From: Pedobacter cryoconitis
GTDB lineage: Bacteria > Bacteroidota > Bacteroidia > Sphingobacteriales > Sphingobacteriaceae
Assembly (NCBI RefSeq): GCF_001590605.1
Contig: NZ_CP014504.1
Location: 4,092,001-4,156,000, forward strand
Reading direction: 5' to 3'
DNA: 64,000 nt
The notes beneath the pieces were generated by a model. The model saw nothing but the letters and a program-made list of their open reading frames with translations, ran no database searches and was not told the origin of the DNA. The position numbers and the translations under genes were made by a program. Shown piece after piece: positions 1 through 8,000 of this stretch. Positions within the stretch are counted from its first letter, which is position 1, and each line of letters opens with the position of its first letter.

Positions 1-552
1 GTTTTCATGGATAAACTGTAACTGCTTTTCAAAGCGCGCTGCTTTGAATTGATGCATGTATTCATCAAATTCTTTAAAAAATGGATAGGAACGCCACAAA
101 TAAGGAGAAATCCTGTTCCTGTAATTTTTATAAGCAGCAGTGACTGTACCTCCGATAAACTTGTTATACGCCATATACGCGTCATTGATCTTTGAACCGG
201 TAACCTGACCACGTATCAAAGAATCCTGAGCGGTAACTTTAATTTCAGAATTGTCTAAAAACAGACCTAACTCATCCGTATTATTTTCCAGACCAATACT
301 ATCTTTTCCAACACCGTATCTGTCTAAACTTAAGTAAGCGAGTCCTGGCTTTTTTGCAATGCCTTTAAATTGAAAGATGCCATTATTTACAACTGCTGAA
401 TCCAGTATTTTAGCTTGATAAGAATCCAAATACACTTTTGCAGGTCCATGGAGACCTTTGATTTCTCCCTTGATTGTAAAACCTTTCTGTTGAGCAGCAG
501 CTCCACTTATTCCAACACTAAAAACTAATAACCTTAAAAATATACGCTTCAT
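1..552 (-). CDS. DUF4369-type exported protein, N-terminal part (cut by window edge)
   Basis: The minus-strand frame opens at an ATG at 552 and stays open for 184 codons to the window edge, so the C-terminus is missing. The start MKRIFLRLLVFSVGISGAAA is a clear Sec signal peptide, followed by a beta-rich segment (KGEIKGL...KVYLDSYQAKILDSAVV..GIFQFKG) of the DUF4369 type. In Bacteroidota that domain commonly sits in front of a TlpA/AhpC-like thioredoxin fold, which would lie in the unseen part. The likely role is periplasmic thiol/disulfide chemistry. The domain call is by motif reading; the catalytic CxxC is not visible here. Confidence 0.65.
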   Translation of the reverse strand, partial: MKRIFLRLLVFSVGISGAAAQQKGFTIKGEIKGLHGPAKVYLDSYQAKILDSAVVNNGIFQFKGIAKKPGLAYLSLDRYGVGKDSIGLENNTDELGLFLDNSEIKVTAQDSLIRGQVTGSKINDAYMAYNKFIGGTVTAAYKNYRNRISPYLWRSYPFFKEFDEYMHQFKAARFEKQLQFIHEN

Positions 553-694
553 AAAATGGGTAACTATAACTAAAATGAAATGAATAAATCATCATTTCGG
601 GGCCAATATAGCAGAAACTTACAGAGATTAACTAATTTCCAATACTCCAATATGGGATTTTTATTTAAGTTAAATCTTTTGATTAACTTTGGAT

Positions 695-1006
695 ATGCAG
701 ACGAAGGTTCAAAATAAACAATCCTTATTTTCTTTACTAAAAGCTAACAGCCACAAGTTAAGATCATTTGGCGTGTCTAAATTAAGCGTATTCGGCTCCT
801 TTATTACCGGTAGGCTCCATGCAGATAGTGATGTCGACCTTTTAGTCGAATTTGAACCTGAGCAAAAGACCTATGATAACTTTATGGACTTATCTTTCTT
901 TCTGGAAGATTTATTAGGAAGAAAAGTCGAAGTTGTAACCCCTCAGTCACTTAGTAAGTATATCGGTCCTCATATTCTAAATCAGGCAGAATATGTTCCA
1001 CTTTAA
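695..1006 (+). CDS. MNT-type minimal nucleotidyltransferase, no HEPN partner seen
   Basis: A 103-residue protein with the polymerase-beta-like nucleotidyltransferase signature GSF-ITGR-LHADSDVDLLVEF, with G34-S35 and the metal-binding pair D46/D48. Such MNT proteins usually act as antitoxins that AMPylate a HEPN toxin encoded next door (MntA/HepT type). No HEPN gene follows: a strong hairpin terminator comes 28 bases downstream and the next gene is on the other strand. An in-frame TTG at 689 is possible, but the ATG at 695 is the better start. A TAACTTTG box at 684-691 lies so close that the transcript would be nearly leaderless; no -33 box accompanies it. Fold assignment is firm, role is inferred. 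Confidence 0.8.
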   Translation: MQTKVQNKQSLFSLLKANSHKLRSFGVSKLSVFGSFITGRLHADSDVDLLVEFEPEQKTYDNFMDLSFFLEDLLGRKVEVVTPQSLSKYIGPHILNQAEYVPL

Positions 1007-1033
1007 CATCCTAAGCTTAATTTAAATATTTTT

Positions 1034-1085
1034 ATATAACAAAAAATCCTTAACTATTAATTTAGATAAGGATTTTTTGTTATAT
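1034..1085. terminator. Bidirectional hairpin terminator
   Basis: A perfect 19-bp inverted repeat (1034-1052 with 1067-1085) encloses a 14-base loop. The stem contains A6/T6 runs, so it gives a U tract in both directions. It separates the MNT gene from the convergent secreted-protein gene. Confidence 0.85.
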
Positions 1086-1169
1086 CTTCCATAAAAGAGA
1101 TGTTATCCCATTCATTAATGCTATTTTCTATCATCTCATTGAGATCATAAAAATTTCATTTACCAAATG

Positions 1170-2399
1170 CTAATCATTCCAATTATTAAACATCTCAGAG
1201 TAACCAACCTGAGATGGATTTTCAAGTGAAGTAATCTTAAATTGGTAGAAAAAACTATTCCCAGCTGGTATACTATTATCCCCAGGTCTGGTAAAATAAC
1301 CATTATTTGGAGTAGATTCAGTTAGCCTTTTAACAAGAATACCTGAACCATCATATAAATCAATTGATACATTAGTTGCACTTATTCTATCTGGTAACCA
1401 GTTAGCAGTAAGCCTTTCACTATAAGAACCTGAACTATCCGGCCTGAATATCCAAAAAGCATTTGGGAAAGCATTTGGAAAACTACTATCAAAAAGGCCG
1501 GCATGATCATTAACAAAGTGAAAAATACCACTTCTTCCAGTTTTATGACCCGATACATCTTCTATTACAATATAGAACCTATACATCGGGATATAAGCGA
1601 AAGGCAGATCTAACGAGGAAAAATCAACAGCATAACTACCTGTGTTTGGGATTGTTTTTTTCATCCGAATAGCTGGCTTATCAAGAAATGATGAATATAG
1701 AGATATAGTAACTTCATTTGAAGTCAATTTTGAGGCATTCCATTTCAAATTTAACTGTTCAGCAGGTAATTTAATCCCAATAGGATTAAGTTCTATCAAA
1801 AGATGATTCACTGACTGATCACCGTTACCTGGCACATCATCACTCAAACGACGCGCCGGATAAGTTATCAGATCAAAGATATCAACTGTAACAGGTGCAT
1901 AAAATATACCAATCATATTATTTGATAGATACTTCGTCAAAGTTTTCTTCTGATTGCTATCATAATATGTTAACTTAATCATTAGGGAGCCTGTTGTTAT
2001 TTTCGCTGGTAATTCAGCAGTTAAAGCTTTATCATACTGTAAATATGCATAACCTGAGTCCCAGTCTGTTGCTCCCTGCTTAAAATCCTTATTGGTAATT
2101 TGCCTTGGAGCAGAAATCTCCTGATATGTTCCGCATACTCCACAATTAGAATACACCAATGTAACAGTTGAAGTTGGGTCTTCGTAGCTACCATTAGCTA
2201 ATAGATTCCTACTTAACATGACCTCAAATTTAAAAGCCGTTTTCACATTCGCATCTGTTACTTTCAACTGCCCTGATACTTGGTAAGCTGCCTGAATTTT
2301 AAACGAATTCAATGCTACATCAGCTTTTGAGATGAAAGCATTAACAATAACCAAAGCAAACAGAAGAAAGGCTTTTTTAATTAGGTTTAAACTTTTCAT
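1170..2399 (-). CDS. Secreted protein of unknown function, 409 aa
   Basis: It begins with a signal peptide (MKSLNLIKKAFLLFALVIVN to about residue 26, cleavage near SKA). The mature part is rich in beta-strand-like and aromatic/Asn/Ser residues, with a C-G-V-C-G motif around residue 90 that could form a local disulfide. No HExxH or other catalytic motif is visible, and I do not recognise a family. It starts 2 bases after the stop of the upstream lipoprotein gene, so the two are almost certainly co-transcribed. A surface or extracellular role is likely from the signal peptide only. Confidence 0.7.
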   Translation of the reverse strand: MKSLNLIKKAFLLFALVIVNAFISKADVALNSFKIQAAYQVSGQLKVTDANVKTAFKFEVMLSRNLLANGSYEDPTSTVTLVYSNCGVCGTYQEISAPRQITNKDFKQGATDWDSGYAYLQYDKALTAELPAKITTGSLMIKLTYYDSNQKKTLTKYLSNNMIGIFYAPVTVDIFDLITYPARRLSDDVPGNGDQSVNHLLIELNPIGIKLPAEQLNLKWNASKLTSNEVTISLYSSFLDKPAIRMKKTIPNTGSYAVDFSSLDLPFAYIPMYRFYIVIEDVSGHKTGRSGIFHFVNDHAGLFDSSFPNAFPNAFWIFRPDSSGSYSERLTANWLPDRISATNVSIDLYDGSGILVKRLTESTPNNGYFTRPGDNSIPAGNSFFYQFKITSLENPSQVGYSEMFNNWND

Positions 2400-2401
2400 A
2401 A

Positions 2402-2725
2402 TTATTTCCCGAAAGTTGATTGGTAAACATTTGCAGAAGAATAGTCAGACTTAACCTGATCCCTGGTAAACTTATGTCCTCTTATGATGAACTCGTTGAT
2501 CGCGCTATCATAACTGATTTCTTTCTTATCTACGTTTAAGGTTATAGACAAAAATTTAATTAAACTTTCATTAGAAACAGAGTTAATTTCTGTCTTTACT
2601 TCGGTATTTGTATTCTCTGCTACGGGTTGTTCTGTTTTCTTACAAGACGAGCCAACCACAATAGCTAATATTAACATAAAAGCCACTTTCATTAATGAGA
2701 GCTTTAAAATAGATTTATTTTTCAT
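2402..2725 (-). CDS. Small lipoprotein, 107 aa
   Basis: It has a type II signal peptide: a basic N-terminus, a hydrophobic run, then VVGSSCKK with the lipobox cysteine near residue 28. The mature 79 residues form a short folded segment ending KFTRDQVKSDYSSANVYQST. This pattern resembles the N-terminal lead-in seen in some Bacteroidota secreted metalloproteases, but no protease domain follows. It is the first gene of a two-gene unit with the 409-residue secreted protein. Function unknown; it could be an anchoring or inhibitory partner of that protein. Confidence 0.7.
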   Translation of the reverse strand: MKNKSILKLSLMKVAFMLILAIVVGSSCKKTEQPVAENTNTEVKTEINSVSNESLIKFLSITLNVDKKEISYDSAINEFIIRGHKFTRDQVKSDYSSANVYQSTFGK

Positions 2726-2775
2726 AGTTTATTTTTCTTACAATGTAAAAACATCTTATTAAGGCTTCATTAAGA

Positions 2776-2801
2776 CAAAATTAACATATCAGTAAAAACA
2801 A
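2776..2801 (-). promoter_or_regulatory. Candidate promoter of the lipoprotein operon
   Basis: On the minus strand a TAATTTTG box (2776-2783) fits the Bacteroidota -7 consensus TAnnTTTG. A TTG lies at 2799-2801, giving a 15-base spacer, which is shorter than usual. The transcript would have a leader of about 45 bases. Confidence 0.45.
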
Positions 2802-2826
2802 CATATTTAACAGAAAACAAAAAAAA

Positions 2827-2908
2827 TTCTAACAAATAGTCTTTACATAAAAAAGGCGTGTTATCTATTGATAACACGCCTTTTTTATGTAAAGACTATT
2901 TGTTAGAA
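2827..2908. terminator. Perfect 39-bp hairpin, terminator overlapping a stop codon
   Basis: Positions 2827-2865 and 2870-2908 are perfect inverted copies around a 4-base loop (tatt). The inner part, with A6/T6 next to GGCGTG/CACGCC, is a classic intrinsic terminator. The outer part covers the stop codon and the last Phe codon of the TonB receptor gene. It can end minus-strand transcription from that receptor. The lipoprotein gene promoter lies just beyond its distal side. Confidence 0.85.
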
Positions 2909-5900
2909 GCTGTATCTCAAGCCAAATTGCATTTGGAATCTTGATGCAAAGAAGTCTTTTGAATAACTACTTGCATTATCTTTATTAAATGTATAAGTCG
3001 GATAAGTAGTAGCTGTTCCAGCTGTTCCTGGTTTCAAACCTATACTTGCCATTGAGTTATACGTGTTAGGAGAGAAATACTGAACTCCCCAGTCTTTGTT
3101 TAATAAGTTTGTTAAGTTAACGATGTCATAAGTGAATGTTAAAGTATGTTTATGCTTTCCGCTTTCTACGATTCTGATATCCTGAGTAAAACGGAAGTCA
3201 AGTTGCGTATTCCAAGGTGTACGTGCTGCATTTCTTTCTGTGAAATTACCTCTTCTTGTTTTAAGATATTTATCACCATCGATATAAGAATCAAACGCTG
3301 CTGCTTGTGCCACTGCTGAAAATGCCGGAGTTCCTGGTGCTGTAGATGTTGCGGGTACGGCTGCTATATCTTTAAAGAAATTAACAGTTTCACCAGCTTT
3401 AGGAATATAAGCCAGACTTACGTTCTGACCAGTTCCATTAATCGTAGTATTCAGGAATCCATAAGAGTAAGGGGAACCTGATTGTGCACTATAGAACAAA
3501 GAAAAACTTGATACATATTTATTCGCCTTATCCCATGCAAATCTATAATTAACTGTAGATATGATACGATTACGTACATCAAAGTTAGAAGTCGCTAACT
3601 GAGGATTGTTAGGGCTTAAAGCCTGGTTCAACTGCCAGTTAGATTCCATTGAATTTCTGATACCGTTAGTCAAATCTTTAGACTGTCCATAAGTATAAGC
3701 CGCCATTACATCTAAACCGAAAGGGAAAGATTTTGAAACCTGACCAGTCACACTGTAACGGTATCCTTTACTTGTATTAGAAAGCAAGTAAGCATTAGTA
3801 TATAGAGGATTAATTGGAGTCTTTGCATAAATTGGTTGTTGATGTTGCGTATCGTAAACCAAATAAGTAGGGTTATCAGTAATATTGATCTGTTGGAATT
3901 TCAAATCATTGATAACTTTAGTATAAATACCTTCTACTGTAAATTTCCATTGGTTCTCAGTTTTATAATCAAAAGCTAAACTGCTTCTCCATGTTTTAGG
4001 CATTTTGAAATTGTTATCAATTAAATCTACCTGAGTTGCACCATTTGGATCATTAACATTAATTGGTTTACCATTTTTATCAACTTGTTTAGAAACAAAT
4101 CCGGCTTCACCATTTCCATTCAAAGCATCTCTGATTGGATCAGTTCCTGCTGTATATGCAATTTTAGTCTTATCGTTATCATATGCACCATAAGTTACCC
4201 CGTTATTGTAATAAGCATAACCTAACCATGCAAAAGGAACTCTACCTGTGAATAAACCACTACCACCACGCATAATTAAACTTTGGTCGCCCAATACGTC
4301 GAAGTTAAATCCAACACGAGGAGAGATTTGAATCTGACCGAAGAAGCTATTTTTAATCTCGTTCGGTTTTGTATAAGTAAAAGTTGTACCATAGTTAGCA
4401 TCTACAGGAGAACCAGTAGTTTTTGAACTTAAAGGTTGTTTGTTTGGCATATCAGCTAAATCAAATCTCAAACCATAAGTTAATTTGAAACGATCAGATA
4501 CTTGCCATTGATCTTCACCATAAACACTATACATATTTAACTTGAACTGTGCTGGTGGATTAGCTATAATGTTATCCCTTGTATTGTCAGCATAATTGTA
4601 GTTGGTACGAACACGGTTAGGAATGCCATTCAGGAAATCATTTACACTACTATAAGATACACGACCATTCCAGGCATTCACGAAACCATAAGTGATATTA
4701 TATAACTCATTGTGCGTACCAAAAGTAAACGTGTGTTTTCCTTTAGTTAAAGTAAAGTTGTCAGTAAATTCAAATGTTTTTTGTTTCATATTGAAAATAC
4801 TCGCTTCACGGTCTGTACCCAAAAAGATAGTTCCACCATTTGCTCCGCTAATTTCAATCTGCGGCAAAGCAGGATTAGAAGTTGGCGTTCTATAATCATG
4901 GATATTTGAATAACCAACTACTAAGCTGTTAGACATTTCATTATTAATTCTGCTTTTTAACTCAGCAACAGTAGAACTTTGATTATTTGTTTGTTTATAA
5001 TCAATACCACCAAATCTAAAGTTTGACTGATCACGCTCTAAATTCGTCGCTTCAGAAGTAATGGTGTTGTTACGGATAGTCAATTGATTTTTATCATTGA
5101 TATTCCAGTCTACACGATTGAAGAATTTATTTGATCTGGCATAGATATTATAGTTTCCAAAAGAACCAGCATCAATACCATATTTGTTCTTCATCAGATC
5201 AGAGATTTTCTGCGCCTGATCTAAAGTCAGAACTTTCATGTCAGGAGAACCAGCACCTAAGATCACAGGATCCTGACGACGGGTAATCTCCTCATTTGTA
5301 AAGAAGAATAATTTATTTTTAATAATAGGGAATCCCAATCTGAAACCAGTCTGGTAATCATGAAAAGCAGAAGGCTCTTTTGAACCATCACCAGCTTTGT
5401 TTTTACCAATCAAATCAGCATTACGACCGTAACCATAAACAGATCCCGATACATCATTGGTACCAGAACGCGTTACCGCATTCACACTACCACCAGTAAA
5501 GTTACCAATCTTAACATCGTAAGGAGCTAATAACACCTGAACATCCTGAATCGCATCAATCGATACCGGGTTTGTTCTTGTACTGCTACCTGGCATACCA
5601 GAACTTCCGCTCTGACCACCTAATGAAGGACTGAAACCAATGGCATCATTATTAATCGCACCATCAATAGTTACGTTATTGTATCTGAAGTTGGTCCCCA
5701 TGAAAGAGTTATCTTTACTGCCTTGTGGAGTTGTACGGGTTAAATCCGTTAAGCTTCTGCTTACAGTTGGCATATTTTTGATTTGCTGCTCACCAATCTG
5801 AGTACCCGAACCAATTTTAGTACCGCCTTTTGTACCTTTAACAGTTACTTCACTCAATTGTTGTCCTTCATCTGTTAAGGTGAAGTCTAAGCGCTGGTCA

Positions 5901-6214
5901 GTACCCAGACCAAGGCTGTTAATGTCTTTTTCCTGTTTATTATAACCTACATAAGTTACAGTGATTTTGTAAGGTCCACCAGGATTTAAGTTATTGATAC
6001 GGAAGTATCCATCAGATCCTGTAACCGCACCATATTTAGTTCCGGTTGGAACATGTAAAACTAAAACACTGGCTCCGGGAATAGTCTGTCCCTTTGCATC
6101 TTTAATTTTACCGTTAACGCTTGATGTCGTTACCTGAGCATTTACTCCTAACCCCATAAAAAGGAGAAAAGTAAGCATCACGCAGGAGAGATTAATTGTT
6201 AGAAATTTTTTCAT
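2903..6214 (-). CDS. Oar-like TonB-dependent outer-membrane receptor
   Basis: A protein of 1103 residues. The start at 6214 was chosen over 6277 because MKKFLTINLSCVMLTFLLFM begins a proper signal peptide ending GVNAQ; the 21 residues before it look non-coding. Next comes a carboxypeptidase-regulatory-like domain (residues ~30-115, SSVNGKIKDAKGQTIPGASV), a TonB plug (~125-260), and a long beta-barrel ending in ..FGLRYSF with the terminal Phe typical of outer-membrane barrels. Size and layout match Oar-like receptors, which import or sense unknown substrates. It stands alone and its own terminator overlaps the stop codon. The upstream region has 11-bp phased repeats. Confidence 0.88.
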   Translation of the reverse strand: MKKFLTINLSCVMLTFLLFMGLGVNAQVTTSSVNGKIKDAKGQTIPGASVLVLHVPTGTKYGAVTGSDGYFRINNLNPGGPYKITVTYVGYNKQEKDINSLGLGTDQRLDFTLTDEGQQLSEVTVKGTKGGTKIGSGTQIGEQQIKNMPTVSRSLTDLTRTTPQGSKDNSFMGTNFRYNNVTIDGAINNDAIGFSPSLGGQSGSSGMPGSSTRTNPVSIDAIQDVQVLLAPYDVKIGNFTGGSVNAVTRSGTNDVSGSVYGYGRNADLIGKNKAGDGSKEPSAFHDYQTGFRLGFPIIKNKLFFFTNEEITRRQDPVILGAGSPDMKVLTLDQAQKISDLMKNKYGIDAGSFGNYNIYARSNKFFNRVDWNINDKNQLTIRNNTITSEATNLERDQSNFRFGGIDYKQTNNQSSTVAELKSRINNEMSNSLVVGYSNIHDYRTPTSNPALPQIEISGANGGTIFLGTDREASIFNMKQKTFEFTDNFTLTKGKHTFTFGTHNELYNITYGFVNAWNGRVSYSSVNDFLNGIPNRVRTNYNYADNTRDNIIANPPAQFKLNMYSVYGEDQWQVSDRFKLTYGLRFDLADMPNKQPLSSKTTGSPVDANYGTTFTYTKPNEIKNSFFGQIQISPRVGFNFDVLGDQSLIMRGGSGLFTGRVPFAWLGYAYYNNGVTYGAYDNDKTKIAYTAGTDPIRDALNGNGEAGFVSKQVDKNGKPINVNDPNGATQVDLIDNNFKMPKTWRSSLAFDYKTENQWKFTVEGIYTKVINDLKFQQINITDNPTYLVYDTQHQQPIYAKTPINPLYTNAYLLSNTSKGYRYSVTGQVSKSFPFGLDVMAAYTYGQSKDLTNGIRNSMESNWQLNQALSPNNPQLATSNFDVRNRIISTVNYRFAWDKANKYVSSFSLFYSAQSGSPYSYGFLNTTINGTGQNVSLAYIPKAGETVNFFKDIAAVPATSTAPGTPAFSAVAQAAAFDSYIDGDKYLKTRRGNFTERNAARTPWNTQLDFRFTQDIRIVESGKHKHTLTFTYDIVNLTNLLNKDWGVQYFSPNTYNSMASIGLKPGTAGTATTYPTYTFNKDNASSYSKDFFASRFQMQFGLRYSF

Positions 6215-6304
6215 TTTTCTTGCTTCTGTTTTTTTTGTAAAACTAGGGCAGCAATGTGACGTTAATATTAATTTCACATTAAAGCGACGCAGGTTTAATG
6301 TTAA

Positions 6305-6366
6305 ATTAAGATTGGATTAAAACGGGATTAAAAAATGTGATTAAAGGGTCAATAAAACGGTTTATA
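6305..6366 (-). promoter_or_regulatory. 11-bp phased direct repeats upstream of the Oar-like receptor
   Basis: On the plus strand ATTAA(A/G) motifs start at 6305, 6316, 6327 and 6340, followed by AATAAA at 6351 and TTTATA at 6361: spacing 11, 11, 13, 11, 10. Read on the minus strand these are TTTAAT/CTTAAT direct repeats. Direct repeats spaced by one helical turn are typical of OmpR/PhoB-family response regulator sites. No clear TAnnTTTG box was found between here and the gene start, so the core promoter is not placed. Confidence 0.4.
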
Positions 6367-6459
6367 CAGCATATAATCTTAACATGTAAACAACAAGAAG
6401 CCTTAAAGTAATATTGTGTTAATATTAAGCTTGTGTTAAGTAGCCCATAAAACGCAAAA

Positions 6460-6486
6460 AAGAGCTGATCATAATGACCAGCTCTT
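6460..6486 (-). terminator. Terminator of the TonB/beta-helix lipoprotein operon
   Basis: On the minus strand AAGAGCTGGTC pairs with GATCAGCTCTT across a 5-base loop, with one G-U pair, followed by a run of T. It lies 29 bases beyond the stop of the 468-residue lipoprotein. Confidence 0.85.
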
Positions 6487-6514
6487 AGAAAATATTAGTA
6501 TTAATCTAATTCAA

Positions 6515-7921
6515 TTAGAATGACGCGCCTGTTGAAGCTACAGATCCTGATTTTAAAGTAAAATTAGGAGCAGTAAGACTAAATGGAGCTGACAATAAAG
6601 CTGAAGCAGCTGTCTCATCAATTATTGTGTTCGCATTTGCAGTAAGGTAAGTTTTCAATAAATCTACACTTGCAAAAGAACCGTTGTTTGGAAGACCAAC
6701 TTCCACATCTCTACCTGCAGTATACGATTGATAGATATTAGTTTTAATTAATGATGAACCATCTGTTAATGCATCACTGGTTTCTTTGTTACGAACATCT
6801 ATACCATATTTGAAACCTATAAAAATAGAATTTGCAAGAATCATTTTCGATCCGCGTCTCCACATATTAGCATATTCATGTTTATCGTCAATTTTACCCA
6901 CGTTTCCAGGACCAATTAAAGTCAGATTAGAAATAACCGGACGTGTTTTTGGCGCAACAACAAAGTCTTTTTCAGAGTTATCAGATTCAATACCATTAGA
7001 CTGACCACCCTGGTCTGCTAATGCAGGATCACGCTGACCTGCTAAAAACTGAAGTTTTCCGGAGAAACCATTGTCAAAGTCAAACACATCATCAACGTTA
7101 GCGGTCGATATCAGGTGTTTCGCATTTACTGTTCCACCAAACCACTCAAATGAATCATCACCAGAGTAAGCAACCTGTATATAATCAACAGTTGTTGCAC
7201 TTCCAACAGATCCAAATGTTACACCATTGATTTCATTCGAAGGCTGAAATGCGATACCAGGAAATTCAACACGTACATATTTTAGCACACCTGAATTATC
7301 AGCAGCATCAGTACCACCATGATTACCGAATGGAGCAGTTAAACCACCTTCAATTAAACCAGTACCACCTGGTATATTATTTGTCGACTTTCCTAAAACA
7401 ATTATTCCACCCCAGTCACCAGGAGCTCTTTCACCAACAGCTTTATTAGAAGTAAATACAATTGGTTTAGCAGCGGTACCTTCTGCAATTAGTTTACCAC
7501 CACGGGTAACAACAAGTGTACCTTTAGAAGTTTGATCTCCTCTGATCACAGTTCCTGCAGGAATTGTTAAGGTAACACCATCTGTTACATACACAAAACC
7601 AGATAATAAGTAGACCTTACTTGCGTCCAGTGTTCTGTTCGCAGTAATACTTCCAGCTAACGTCTCTGTTGCAGCACCATAAACCGTAGTTTTTGGTGTG
7701 AAATTTGCCCAGCCAGCGGTCCAGTCTGTTGTTCCAAAAGCACCTCTGTAGGTTACTTTTTCAAAAAAAGAATCAGCTAAAAGAGCATTTGATGGACCTG
7801 AATTTACTGGTGGGTTAACAATAGGATTAACAGGATTATCAGTACTTTTTGAACAGCCGGTAAAAGTTGCAGTACCAGCCATTAATAAGGCAACTATGCC
7901 TAAGTTTAATTTGTTTCTCAT
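6515..7921 (-). CDS. Surface lipoprotein with beta-helix-like repeats, 468 aa
   Basis: The lipoprotein signal has the lipobox cysteine in TFTGCSK (residue 23), followed by a Pro/Asn/Val linker. The body has the Gly/Asn/Val-rich pattern of a right-handed parallel beta-helix: GFVYVTDGVTLTIPAGTVIR, RGGKLIAEGTAAKPIVFTSN, GDWGGIIVLG. No catalytic motif is recognised. It follows the 934-residue TonB receptor after 79 bases on the same strand, and the two appear to form a receptor/surface-lipoprotein pair with one promoter and one terminator. Substrate is unknown; a role in capture for the receptor is inference. Confidence 0.75.
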   Translation of the reverse strand: MRNKLNLGIVALLMAGTATFTGCSKSTDNPVNPIVNPPVNSGPSNALLADSFFEKVTYRGAFGTTDWTAGWANFTPKTTVYGAATETLAGSITANRTLDASKVYLLSGFVYVTDGVTLTIPAGTVIRGDQTSKGTLVVTRGGKLIAEGTAAKPIVFTSNKAVGERAPGDWGGIIVLGKSTNNIPGGTGLIEGGLTAPFGNHGGTDAADNSGVLKYVRVEFPGIAFQPSNEINGVTFGSVGSATTVDYIQVAYSGDDSFEWFGGTVNAKHLISTANVDDVFDFDNGFSGKLQFLAGQRDPALADQGGQSNGIESDNSEKDFVVAPKTRPVISNLTLIGPGNVGKIDDKHEYANMWRRGSKMILANSIFIGFKYGIDVRNKETSDALTDGSSLIKTNIYQSYTAGRDVEVGLPNNGSFASVDLLKTYLTANANTIIDETAASALLSAPFSLTAPNFTLKSGSVASTGASF

Positions 7922-8000
7922 TTTTTTCAGTGTGATAATTAGAATTTATAAGGCTATTTTGTTTTCAGTTTAGAGTTATTAGTATTAAATCAGGTTTAGT

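Noticed and set aside
1057-1130. Short minus-strand ORF (about 24 codons) after the secreted protein gene
   Set aside because: It runs through the terminator hairpin and has an in-frame stop upstream; no support for translation. I also considered a HEPN remnant here and found no motif.
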